From JAZGDL01 sp036477795 (GTDB taxonomy: Bacteria; Planctomycetota; Phycisphaerae; UBA1845): a DNA stretch of 23,703 bases. This document shows positions 7,701 through 14,953 of the stretch, one piece after another. The number at the start of each line of letters is the position of its first letter. Position 1 is the stretch's first letter. The position numbers were made by a program, and so were the translations under genes. The stretch spans positions 1-23,703 of the forward strand of contig JAZGDL010000474.1 in the NCBI GenBank assembly GCA_036477795.1. The letters are read 5' to 3'. The notes below the pieces were generated by a model, which searched no databases, had not been told where the DNA came from, and saw only the letters and a list, made by a program, of their open reading frames with translations.

Positions 7701-9971
7701 ATGTCGAGTGTGAAGGATCGTCGGAGTTGTTCGGTCAGGGATGACACCGGGTTCACCCCGTCGCGGTTCAGCGACAACACCTTGCGGGTACTCGAAGCCC
7801 GTTACCTGAAAAAGGACGAATCCGGAACCTGCATCGAAACGCCTGCCGATCTCTTTCGGCGGGTGGCCGGCGCGGTCGCCGATGCGGAGTTGCTCTACGA
7901 TTCCGACGCGGGTCATCGCAGCGAGTGGGAGGATCGATTCTTCGATCTGATGATGGCGCAACGTTTCATGCCCAACAGCCCGACGCTGATGAATGCCGGG
8001 CGGCCGATGGGCATGCTCAGCGCCTGCTTCGTCCTGCCTGTGCCCGACAGCATCGAGGGTATATTTGATTCGATCAAGTATACGGCGTTGATTCAAAAAG
8101 CCGGTGGCGGCACCGGCTTTGCATTCGACGAACTCCGCCCCACCGGCGACTTAATAAGTAGTTCGGGCGGCACTACCAGCGGGCCCATCAGTTTCTGGCG
8201 GGCCTTCAGCGAATCCTCCAACGCCATTCAGCAAGGCGCCTTCCGCCGCGGCGCCAACATGGCGATGATGAACATTCACCATCCCGATATCTTGAAGTTT
8301 CTCCACGCCAAGGAAGATCTTGACAATTTCACGAACTACAACATCTCGGTCAAGATCACGGATGAGTGGATGGACTCTTTCCAGGCTGATCCTCAGTCCT
8401 ACCACGTCGTCCGCAACGTACGCACGGGCCAGCGATACCTGCTTCCCAGGTCACTGAGCGTCTGGCAGTATGACTTGCGCTGGCTCAGACCCGTGGACCA
8501 CGACGTGCCGACCTGCGGTGATTTCTACACCAAACAGGACATCTGGGATATCATAGTCACAAATGCCTGGCGCACGGGCGAGCCGGGCGTGGCCTTCATC
8601 GATCGCATCAACGAGTCGAATCCGACGCCCCACATCGGACGTATCGAGTCGACCAACCCCTGCGGCGAACAGCCGCTGCTTCCGTTCGAATCCTGCAACC
8701 TGGGCAGCATCAATCTGGGCAGGTTCATCACCCACCCCTGCACCGCGCATGCCAACGTGGCCTGGGAGGCGCTGCGCCGCACGGTCCATCAGGCGACACG
8801 CTTTCTCGACGACGTGATCGACGCCAACAAATACCCGCTGCCCCAGATCGACCGTATCTGCAAGGCAAACCGCAAGATCGGTCTGGGCCTCATGGGGTTC
8901 GCCGACGCGCTGTACATGCTCGGTGTCGGCTACAACAGCGCCCAAGCTGTCGACTGGGGGACGCGGTTCATGAGCTTCATCAACGACGCGGCTCACGACT
9001 ACAGTGAACGGCTTGCCCGGCAGCGCGGCTCGTTTCCGAACTGGAAGGGGAGCGTCTGGGACACGGTGCACCATCGCCCCATGCGTAACGCTACCTGCAC
9101 CACCGTGGCCCCGACCGGAACCATCAGCATCATCGCCGGCTGCTCCTGCGGTATCGAACCGCTGTACAGCCTGGCGTTTCATCGCAATGTACTGCGCGAC
9201 CAGGAGGCCGGCACAAGCCCCATGGTCGAGATCAATTCCGTCTTTCAAGAGGTCGCGCAATCACGCGGACTGCTCAGCGAGGAACTGATGGATCAGATTG
9301 CCAGGGATGGCACCCTCGCTGGGATTCACGGTATCCATGAAGACATCCGGCGAGTCTTCGTATGCGCCCACGACGTCAGCCCGGAGTGGCACATCAAGAT
9401 GCAAGCGGCGTTTCAAACGCACTGCGATGCCGCGATCTCCAAGACCATTAACTTCTCCAAGTCGGCGGTGGTCCAGGACGTCGATACGATCTTCCGGCAG
9501 GCCTATCGGCTGCGGTGCAAAGGGCTCACCGTGTATCGCAACGGGTCGCGCAATGGCCAGCCGATGACTTTGACCCGCGCCAGCAAGCAGGTATCCGAAG
9601 CGTCCCAGCCGGCTCATGCACCGGGGCAGACGAGACAGGCTGGAAAGCGCGGCCCACAAACGGGCGACGGAGGTCCGGCTGTGGGACCGGCTTTCCAGCC
9701 GGTCCGTGATAGACCTGTGACTGACCGGCTGGAAAGCCGGTCCCACAAAGAGCCGGGCGGGGGCAACGGCCATGGTCGTGCCTCCCCCATCCCGGTAATT
9801 GAGAACCCTCTATGGAGCAACACAGGCCGTAAAGCCAGGCTTCTAAATGGTGTTTTGGAGCCGGATACGCCGGCGGAGCAGCACGACGTACTTTGCCCAG
9901 ATTGCCGAACACCCCTACGTTTCGCTGAAGCATGCGTCAAGTGCGAGGATTGCGGGTTTGCCCATTGTTAA
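7701..9971 (+). CDS. nrdJ: Adenosylcobalamin-dependent (class II) ribonucleotide reductase
   Basis: It reduces ribonucleotides to deoxyribonucleotides in the cytosol. The protein is 756 aa from the ATG at 7701, which has GGAG 6 bases upstream; a GTG at 7572 would add 43 unconserved residues. Conserved homology begins at FTPSRFSDNTLRVLEARYLKK. Active-site residues are visible: the disulfide pair C109 (SACFVLPV) and C332 (FESCNLGS), and the radical loop N319-P-C321-G-E323. PTGTISIIAGCSCGIEP is also present. The C-terminal tail has CPDC and CEDCG (C732, C735, C748, C751), the usual zinc-ribbon-like region with redox cysteines. Class II enzymes need no separate small subunit, and none is nearby. 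The linker before the tail is encoded partly by a palindromic repeat (9633-9746). A paired NrdR-box-like promoter precedes the gene. Confidence 0.93.
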   Translation: MSSVKDRRSCSVRDDTGFTPSRFSDNTLRVLEARYLKKDESGTCIETPADLFRRVAGAVADAELLYDSDAGHRSEWEDRFFDLMMAQRFMPNSPTLMNAGRPMGMLSACFVLPVPDSIEGIFDSIKYTALIQKAGGGTGFAFDELRPTGDLISSSGGTTSGPISFWRAFSESSNAIQQGAFRRGANMAMMNIHHPDILKFLHAKEDLDNFTNYNISVKITDEWMDSFQADPQSYHVVRNVRTGQRYLLPRSLSVWQYDLRWLRPVDHDVPTCGDFYTKQDIWDIIVTNAWRTGEPGVAFIDRINESNPTPHIGRIESTNPCGEQPLLPFESCNLGSINLGRFITHPCTAHANVAWEALRRTVHQATRFLDDVIDANKYPLPQIDRICKANRKIGLGLMGFADALYMLGVGYNSAQAVDWGTRFMSFINDAAHDYSERLARQRGSFPNWKGSVWDTVHHRPMRNATCTTVAPTGTISIIAGCSCGIEPLYSLAFHRNVLRDQEAGTSPMVEINSVFQEVAQSRGLLSEELMDQIARDGTLAGIHGIHEDIRRVFVCAHDVSPEWHIKMQAAFQTHCDAAISKTINFSKSAVVQDVDTIFRQAYRLRCKGLTVYRNGSRNGQPMTLTRASKQVSEASQPAHAPGQTRQAGKRGPQTGDGGPAVGPAFQPVRDRPVTDRLESRSHKEPGGGNGHGRASPIPVIENPLWSNTGRKARLLNGVLEPDTPAEQHDVLCPDCRTPLRFAEACVKCEDCGFAHC
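9633..9746. repeat. Palindromic repeat inserted in the nrdJ linker
   Basis: Perfect 24-bp inverted arms lie at 9681-9704 and 9723-9746 with an 18-bp loop. Each arm contains GACCGGCT/AGCCGGTC, so it is itself palindromic. A degenerate third arm is at 9633-9660. The region is read in frame as AVGPAFQPVRDRPVTDRLES and neighbouring residues, between the catalytic body and the zinc-ribbon tail. A diverged relative is at 18750-18802. Confidence 0.85.
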
Positions 9972-10101
9972 AAGTGCTGTATGGAAGTGTAGATTCGGAA
10001 GAATTTGCAGACTTTTCCGGTTTTGAGTGTAGAATTAGATGATTGGTCTAAGCATTGCTACAGTCTTTGCCGATAGTGTAACCTAGGCTGATAAGCCTCT
10101 T

Positions 10102-10292
10102 GCTTGGACCCTGTAGTGTGTGTTTATTCGGTCGCTGCCCTTGACGAAGGCGTGCGACCCTGGAAGCGGCGATTTGTTTTGGGTCCGCTGTCCGGGCGAT
10201 CTTGCGGGTTTCGCGGATCGTACCAACTACTGGCTTCTTTCCCCTCCGGAAAGCACCGTGGCTGTGCCTAGCACGCGCGGTGCTTTCTTTTT
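10102..10292 (+). ncRNA. Candidate structured small RNA of about 190 nt
   Basis: A possible promoter is TTGCCG (10067-10072), 17 bases, then GATAAG (10090-10095); it is only a 4-of-6 match at each element. The transcript would run from about 10102 to the strong terminator at 10249-10292. Inside it, GGTCGC/GCGACC (10130-10159) encloses GCC/GGC, and CGATC/GATCG (10197-10220) encloses GCG/CGC. I could not match it to tmRNA, RNase P RNA or SRP RNA. The size would suit 6S RNA, but I do not see the closing stem. The 5' end is a guess. Confidence 0.4.
10249..10292 (+). terminator. Strong intrinsic terminator
   Basis: GAAAGCACCG (10249-10258) and CGGTGCTTTC (10278-10287) form a 10-bp perfect stem. 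An inner GTGC/GCAC pair lies in the loop, and TTTTT follows at 10288-10292. It lies about 280 bases past nrdJ, so it either ends a long nrdJ 3' region or, more likely, a separate small transcript. Confidence 0.85.
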
Positions 10293-10317
10293 GTCTACGC
10301 CCTGCTCGTACCACTTC

Positions 10318-10342
10318 AAGGTCGAAGGTCGAAGGTCGATGG
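10318..10342. repeat. Short tandem GGTCGAA repeat
   Basis: Three successive GGTCGAA/GGTCGAT units lie just after the terminator. About 30 bases later a complementary stretch, CCTTTCAACCTTC, could pair with them loosely. Confidence 0.6.
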
Positions 10343-10574
10343 CCGGGTCTTGCAACCTTTGGCCCTTTACCTTTCAACCTTCATGGTCACATGAGCCGTG
10401 AACGGCCCCAATGGTGATTGACGTCGAACCCAACAAGAATGCTCGCCCGACGACCGGAGCCACCATCTCTGTCGGATTTTGACTTTGCCAGATTCCTCGC
10501 CAATCGGCTCAGCAGCCGATCAGAACCGCGAGTGCAGGGGACCGGTCAGCGCGCGGGAGAATCTGCAGTCGCCC

Positions 10575-10655
10575 GGCCGCTCCCTTCGGGCTCCCGCCTC
10601 GTTCAGGCTCCCGCCTTGGTCGCCTTCACCCCTCAGGGTCGCGGTTCGAGCCGGA
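10575..10655 (-). repeat. Dispersed GACCG/CGGTC-type repeat (intergenic, extended copy)
   Basis: GGCCGCTCCCTTCGGGCTCC begins the copy and CCTCAGGGTCGCGG ends it. It is a longer, reverse-oriented version of the core found in frame at 291-315 and 1420-1442. An internal GGCTCCCGCC is duplicated. Confidence 0.6.
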
Positions 10656-10724
10656 AGTCGACATGCGGTGCATCCGCAAGAGAGCGTTGAGCGTGTCCGA
10701 TATTTCAGGTGAGGTTGCCTGAAT

Positions 10725-12935
10725 ATGGGTGCGACGCTTACGCAAATCGAGCGGGTGAGGTATGGGATCGCCTTTGGAGCGTTTGTGGGAGCCGTGTGCT
10801 TGGTGGTCGATGCCGTGGCGGTGGGGGTTTGGGGCTCTCGCATTCCCATGACGCTGCCGGTGATTCTGGCGGGCGTATACGTGGTTGGCGGTGGATGCGC
10901 GGGGGCGGTATTCGGCGCCGTGCAGGGGATGGTCGAGTGTGGGTGGGAGGCCGCGCGGGCTGAAGCCCGCGGCTCGCATAGTGAAGCGCGCCACCGGAAG
11001 GATGATTTCCGCGATTGGGAGAACAGGCGAGAAGGAACTTCGCTACGGGGGATGGTCCGTGGGCAGATCAGGCGGGCTTGCTGGTTCGCGTGCCTGGCCG
11101 GGTTCGGGGTCGGCTTTGTTGAGCGCGTCCGACTTGGCTATGAAGCGTATATGGACGGACAGCTCGGCTATGTGCCGGTGGCCGCTGGGTTGACCGCGGG
11201 GGTGCTGAGCATTGTCGCGCTTGGTCGGCGGCCCGCGGCCGGATGCTGGAGTGAGCCAGCGGTCTGGCAGATCGCCTGTGCGTCGTTGTTCTGCGCCCTG
11301 TGGCAGCCGTTCAGCAACCTTTATCAAGCGCCGGTGTTGAGTCTCACGAGCCTGCTGGCCAACGCCGGTTATCTGTCGGCGGCAGTGTTCGTCTGGCTTG
11401 GGTTCAGTAGGTTGGCGACGCGGTTGATTGGTTGCGTTCAGTTGGAGTGCTCGCGTGGTTGTCTGGGCGGGGCGGCGGCTACGTTGGCGATGGGTCTTAC
11501 ACTTTCGTGCGGTGTGTTGTGGTTGCGCGCGGGCCGGCCGATCGATTTGCCTCACGCTGTTGCCGAGGAAGGGCTGCGCCCGGACGGATTCCACCAGGAA
11601 GCGAATCGACCGGATGTGGTCTTGATCGTGTTGGACACAGTGCGGGCGGATCATCTGTCGGTCTACGGTTATGCGGTGGACACCACGCCCAATCTTGCGC
11701 GGTTTGCCGATGGGGCGGTGCGGTATCAGCAGGCGATTGCGCCGTCGTCGTGGACGCTGCCGTCGCATGCGTCGATGTTCACCGGCTTGCTGCCGACCGA
11801 GCACCGGGCGCACAACGTTCGCCTTCACGGGCGATGGAACATTCATCCGCTGGAGGAGGGTTTTGAGACGCTGGCGGAGGTTCTTTCAGCCTATGGTTAC
11901 TATTGCGGGGGCGTGGTGGCGAACACGGGATGCCTGTCGCGCGAGTTCGGCGTGCACCAGGGGTTCCATTACTATGACGATCACTCGGGGCCCAGCCTTG
12001 CGGCGGCCAAGCCGAAGACCATTTCGCCAAGTCTTTGGATTTGCCACATGTATCAGTGCTTTGTTGATTCGTGGCGGATGGATTGGTCGCGCAGCGCGGA
12101 GGAGATCAACCGGGATGTGGTCAGGTGGTTGAACCACACGGTAGCGGCACCGCGTTTCTTGTTCGTGAACTATCTTGACGCGCACGCACCGTATCACCGG
12201 CATCCGGAACTGGCGCTGACGCGACGGCAGGGGCCGAGCGTTGCCGGTGGTATACGGTTGGCTGCGGAGAGGGCCGAAGATGCCTGGCGGTACGATCAGG
12301 AGATCGCCTACCTCGATGCCCAGGTGGGAGCCTTATTCGACGAGCTTAGATCCAGACGACTATATGACAACGCCCTGATCATCGTGACCAGCGATCACGG
12401 CGAGGCCTTCGGCGAGCACGACAACGTGGGGCATGGCCAGACGGTGTATCAGGAGGAGATACGGGTGCCGCTGTTGGTGAAGTATCCGGCGTCGGTGACT
12501 GGTACCGTGGAGACGGAGCCGATCTGTCTGACCGCGCTGCCGTGCATGATTCTGAATCACCTGGGTATCGAATCGCCGGCATGTGCGGACGTCGCACCGG
12601 TGGCGAACGCCGGCGGAATCATGGCCGAGCTTCGCCAACCCACCGATAGCAGCGCCGCAATCGGAGGCCCTGCCGTCGTACGGGCCTTGTTCGACGAAGA
12701 AGGCTACAAGGTGATCGTGCGGGACGGCGGGACGGCGGAGTTGTACGACCTGATTGAAGATCCTTTCGAACTGCATGACCTGGCGGGCGATCGCGCTGAG
12801 CCGGTGCGCCGGGCATTGCAGCACGTTGACGATTGGACTGCTCTGGTCGAGTCTCGGAGAAAAGTCGCGGATAACGCCTTTACCATGAGCAAGGGGCTGC
12901 GCGATAAGCTCCGTTCGCTGGGCTACGTCGAATAG
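10725..12935 (+). CDS. Membrane-anchored sulfatase-superfamily protein (phosphotransferase-like active site)
   Basis: The protein is 736 aa, from an ATG preceded by GGTGAGG. The N-terminal 270 residues contain about seven hydrophobic segments (near 13-38, 44-70, 117-135, 148-165, 183-200, 205-230 and 248-268). A sulfatase/alkaline-phosphatase-fold domain follows, facing outside. It has VVLIVLDTVRADHLSVYGY (metal ligand near D304), TLPSHASMFTG (T344 where sulfatases have the Cys/Ser of CxPSR), and SDHGEAFGEHDNVGHG (D557, H558, H570). A Thr nucleophile is typical of phosphoglycerol and phosphoethanolamine transferases, so sulfate ester hydrolysis by formylglycine is unlikely. The role is probably modification of envelope lipids or glycans (inference). 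A palindromic repeat is read in frame at 10954-10971, in the loop between hydrophobic segments 2 and 3. Confidence 0.8.
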   Translation: MGATLTQIERVRYGIAFGAFVGAVCLVVDAVAVGVWGSRIPMTLPVILAGVYVVGGGCAGAVFGAVQGMVECGWEAARAEARGSHSEARHRKDDFRDWENRREGTSLRGMVRGQIRRACWFACLAGFGVGFVERVRLGYEAYMDGQLGYVPVAAGLTAGVLSIVALGRRPAAGCWSEPAVWQIACASLFCALWQPFSNLYQAPVLSLTSLLANAGYLSAAVFVWLGFSRLATRLIGCVQLECSRGCLGGAAATLAMGLTLSCGVLWLRAGRPIDLPHAVAEEGLRPDGFHQEANRPDVVLIVLDTVRADHLSVYGYAVDTTPNLARFADGAVRYQQAIAPSSWTLPSHASMFTGLLPTEHRAHNVRLHGRWNIHPLEEGFETLAEVLSAYGYYCGGVVANTGCLSREFGVHQGFHYYDDHSGPSLAAAKPKTISPSLWICHMYQCFVDSWRMDWSRSAEEINRDVVRWLNHTVAAPRFLFVNYLDAHAPYHRHPELALTRRQGPSVAGGIRLAAERAEDAWRYDQEIAYLDAQVGALFDELRSRRLYDNALIIVTSDHGEAFGEHDNVGHGQTVYQEEIRVPLLVKYPASVTGTVETEPICLTALPCMILNHLGIESPACADVAPVANAGGIMAELRQPTDSSAAIGGPAVVRALFDEEGYKVIVRDGGTAELYDLIEDPFELHDLAGDRAEPVRRALQHVDDWTALVESRRKVADNAFTMSKGLRDKLRSLGYVE
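10954..10971. repeat. GC-rich palindrome within the sulfatase-fold gene
   Basis: CGCGGGCT, GA, AGCCCGCG form a perfect 8-bp hairpin encoding part of ARAEARGS. It sits in a charged loop between predicted membrane helices. It resembles a short REP-type insertion. Confidence 0.6.
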
Positions 12936-12962
12936 CATTCATTTGGGGTTTTCCCCTGGCAA

Positions 12963-13012
12963 GACCGCTCCCTTCGGGCTCCCGCCCGGGTTGTCCTCAG
13001 GGTCGCGGCTCT
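12963..13012 (-). repeat. Dispersed GACCG/CGGTC-type repeat (intergenic copy)
   Basis: GACCGCTCCCTTCGGGCTCC starts the copy and CCTCAGGGTCGCGGCTC ends it. This is the same family as 10575-10655. The copy lies between the sulfatase-fold gene and the promoter of the next gene. Confidence 0.65.
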
Positions 13013-13017
13013 ATTCC

Positions 13018-13046
13018 TTGACACAGCGGAAGTCGGTGCTGAAAAT
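13018..13046 (+). promoter_or_regulatory. Sigma-70 type promoter for the BRCT-like membrane protein
   Basis: A consensus TTGACA at 13018-13023 is followed after 17 bases by GAAAAT (13041-13046). Transcription would start near 13053, giving a leader of about 95 bases. The -35 element begins a few bases after the dispersed repeat ends. Confidence 0.5.
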
Positions 13047-13146
13047 CCTGTGGGTACCGGCAAACGTGCCTGCTATGTTCGTCCGACGTGATCGTGGCAC
13101 GGTGAGCGGTGCGGCGTCAAAGGAATCCCCATAGGAGGAATTGTGT

Positions 13147-14493
13147 ATGGCTCAAGCCAGACCAGCGGGCAGAGGCGGTTTCACAGCCGTGCATGTCTGG
13201 ATGATCAGTTTTGTATTCCTGTGGTTGACGGCCATGATACTGCTGGTTTGGCTTTACACGGACCAGGAGGGGCTCAACTCCAACCTCAACGAGCTTCGCA
13301 GCCGTAACGACCAGTTGACCCGCAGCAATAACGAAGTCGAGGCCCAGCGAATGGAAACAGCCGTGCTGGCTGTCGGCGAGGAAACGCAAGATGTAGATGA
13401 GGTTCGTGCCAGGATTCGGGCACTCTTCGACACGATAAGCTCAGATGGTCTGGTGGAAGATCCGTCGGTGTTCTCCACGCTTGAGCTGTTGCCGGCAATG
13501 TCGGTGCTCTACCAAGACTTCAGGGGTGAACGCGACCGCGGTTCGGCGGCTGAAGAGCGTGCCCAAAGCGTTGAGAGCGAGCATGAGGAGCTCATAGCAG
13601 CCTATGCCGAACTGAAGGAGAAGTTCGACAATGCCACGAACGACCTCAAGGGCCGAGTCGACGATATCGAGTCGAGCCGTGCGACGTACGCCGCACAGCG
13701 TGACCAGGAGGTAGACGACTTCGACCGCAAGATGGATGAGCTTCGCCAGCAGTATTCACGCGATCTTCAGGAGCAGCGCAATGCCCTTGAAGCCGCAGCA
13801 CAAAGACGCAAGGAATTGGAGAGCCGTTACGCCGAATTGCAGGCAAAAGTTGGCGAACAGCAGATCAAGCCCGGGGAACAACTGACCGCGCGAACCGCCG
13901 ACGGGAAGGTGGTGTTGGCCATGCCGGGCGACGACGTGGTCTCCATCAGCCTGGGTCGCCAACATCAACTCACCACCGGTCTGCAATTCGCGGTATACCC
14001 GTCCTCGGGCATCCCCATCGACGGCCGCTCCAAGGGCCGTATCGAAGTGACCAGGATTCACCAACGAACGGCTGAATGTGAGATCGTGTCTCTGGACTCG
14101 ATGGAGGTGATCGTCGAAGGCGATCTCATCGCAAACCCGGTATACGATCCCGGCCGGCCTTTGCGGTTCGTTGTCGTGGGAGAGTTTGACCTGGACCGAG
14201 ACGGCCGAGATGACACGCAGGGCGCCGAGCAGATCGAAGGGCTTATTCGAGCTTGGGGAGGAGATGTGCTGGGCAACCTCTCCAGCCGTGCGGATTTCGT
14301 GGTCGCGGGATACGCGCCGGTGGTTCCAGAGACGGTCAGTATGGACAAGTCACGGCGTGATCCAGGCGCCGTCGAGAACGAACGACTGCAGAAGGCAAGG
14401 CTGGAAGAGTACAACGGCATTCTCGCCTCCGCCTTGGAGTTGTCGATCCCCGTCCTGACGCAGGATGTCTTTCTGCGCTTCCTGGGGTACTAG
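13147..14493 (+). CDS. Single-pass membrane coiled-coil protein with BRCT-like C-terminus
   Basis: The protein is 448 aa. The ATG at 13147 follows a strong AGGAGGAA (13133-13140) at a spacing of 6. One membrane helix spans about 15-37 (VWMISFVFLWLTAMILLVWL). Long charged, heptad-like helices cover about 41-245. A beta-rich segment (about 250-335) contains GDDVVSISLGR. Residues about 338-448 resemble a BRCT fold. They have PLRFVVVGEFDLD, then IEGLIRAWGGDVLGNLSSRADFVVAG, and finally a helix with LEEYNGILASALELSIPVLTQDVFLRFLG. The spacing of the Gly-Gly turn, the VVAG strand and the final IPVLTQDVFLRFL fits BRCT, which normally binds phosphopeptides or DNA. Such a domain on a membrane coiled coil is unusual. 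The function is unknown. Confidence 0.65.
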   Translation: MAQARPAGRGGFTAVHVWMISFVFLWLTAMILLVWLYTDQEGLNSNLNELRSRNDQLTRSNNEVEAQRMETAVLAVGEETQDVDEVRARIRALFDTISSDGLVEDPSVFSTLELLPAMSVLYQDFRGERDRGSAAEERAQSVESEHEELIAAYAELKEKFDNATNDLKGRVDDIESSRATYAAQRDQEVDDFDRKMDELRQQYSRDLQEQRNALEAAAQRRKELESRYAELQAKVGEQQIKPGEQLTARTADGKVVLAMPGDDVVSISLGRQHQLTTGLQFAVYPSSGIPIDGRSKGRIEVTRIHQRTAECEIVSLDSMEVIVEGDLIANPVYDPGRPLRFVVVGEFDLDRDGRDDTQGAEQIEGLIRAWGGDVLGNLSSRADFVVAGYAPVVPETVSMDKSRRDPGAVENERLQKARLEEYNGILASALELSIPVLTQDVFLRFLGY

Positions 14494-14495
14494 GC

Positions 14496-14662
14496 GTAGG
14501 GTCCGCCGTGTGGACCAGCAAGTGGGCACCAACACGCTGGACCGAGAATCCCTTCTCGGTCCTCCCACTTGGCGGGCCGCGGGAAAGCATTCCCGTGGCG
14601 GATGGGTGCGAGAAAGGATTCTCGCACCAGCTATCTCGTGTTCGTGGTCCGCAAGGCGGACC
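14496..14662. repeat. Cluster of perfect hairpins (REP-like)
   Basis: Four perfect hairpins follow each other. GGACCGAGAA/TTCTCGGTCC (14539-14562) lies inside the outer arms AAGTGGG/CCCACTT. CGGGAA/TTCCCG follows at 14580-14595. GGTGCGAGAA/TTCTCGCACC lies at 14605-14628. GGTCCGC/GCGGACC lies at 14646-14662 and is followed by CTAC. The last also occurs at 4177-4193, and its reverse complement starts the cluster (GTAGGGTCCGCC at 14496-14507). Confidence 0.75.
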
Positions 14663-14792
14663 CTACGCGTCTGGGGCATTAGCGGAGATGAGGCGGAGAA
14701 TCCTCCTGAAAAGGAAGAAAACTCGCTTTTTTCCAAGAAAAACCTGGTTGTAATTTGACCGGCCCCCAAACGCGGGTTATATCGGAAGTAGG

Positions 14793-14808
14793 TATACTAG
14801 CCAGTATA
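14793..14808 (+). promoter_or_regulatory. Possible -10 element and palindromic operator before dnaG
   Basis: TATACT and AGTATA flank AGCC, forming a perfect palindrome. TATACT is a good -10 hexamer, but I see no matching -35 at 16-18 bases upstream (ACGCGG). If used, it gives a leader of about 150 bases for dnaG-rpoD. Confidence 0.35.
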
Positions 14809-14953
14809 GGTGTTAGCGAGTTAGTTGTAGCTTGCTTTTTCTTATCATTACTGCAACATGACAAGGCCTTGTTGGGTGGTAGACGTATGCCCGACAACGG
14901 CGTGTGCTATTCAGTAATCCGATTAACGGGACCAACTAGAGGCAGCGGTTCTC

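Larger units (their letters stand above)
9972..10724. other. Intergenic region with small-RNA candidate and repeats
   Basis: About 750 bp lacks a convincing gene. The first 130 bases are relatively AT-rich and could hold a promoter. A structured transcript candidate ends at the terminator at 10249-10292. Beyond it lie a GGTCGAA tandem repeat (10318-10342) and a degenerate dispersed repeat (10575-10655). Short open frames on both strands here look like chance. Confidence 0.6.
14494..14953. other. Intergenic stretch: hairpin cluster then dnaG-rpoD leader
   Basis: No gene is seen in 460 bp. The first 170 bases form a cluster of perfect hairpins. From about 14690 the sequence becomes more AT-rich and holds a possible promoter or operator (14793-14808) before dnaG. 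An rpsU gene, common at this place in other bacteria, is absent. Confidence 0.6.

Noticed and set aside
10102..10292. tmRNA, RNase P RNA or SRP RNA
   Set aside because: The hallmark sequences (tRNA-like ends, the conserved P4 region, the GGAAGNAGCA-type loop) are absent, so only a generic small-RNA candidate is reported.
10048..10377. Small basic protein on the minus strand
   Set aside because: It spans the terminator stem and the structured region in antisense, and its basic composition follows from the GC-rich repeats. No ribosome site was seen.
14494..14953. rpsU gene upstream of dnaG
   Set aside because: None of the three plus frames encodes an S21-like basic protein here; the space is hairpins and a leader.
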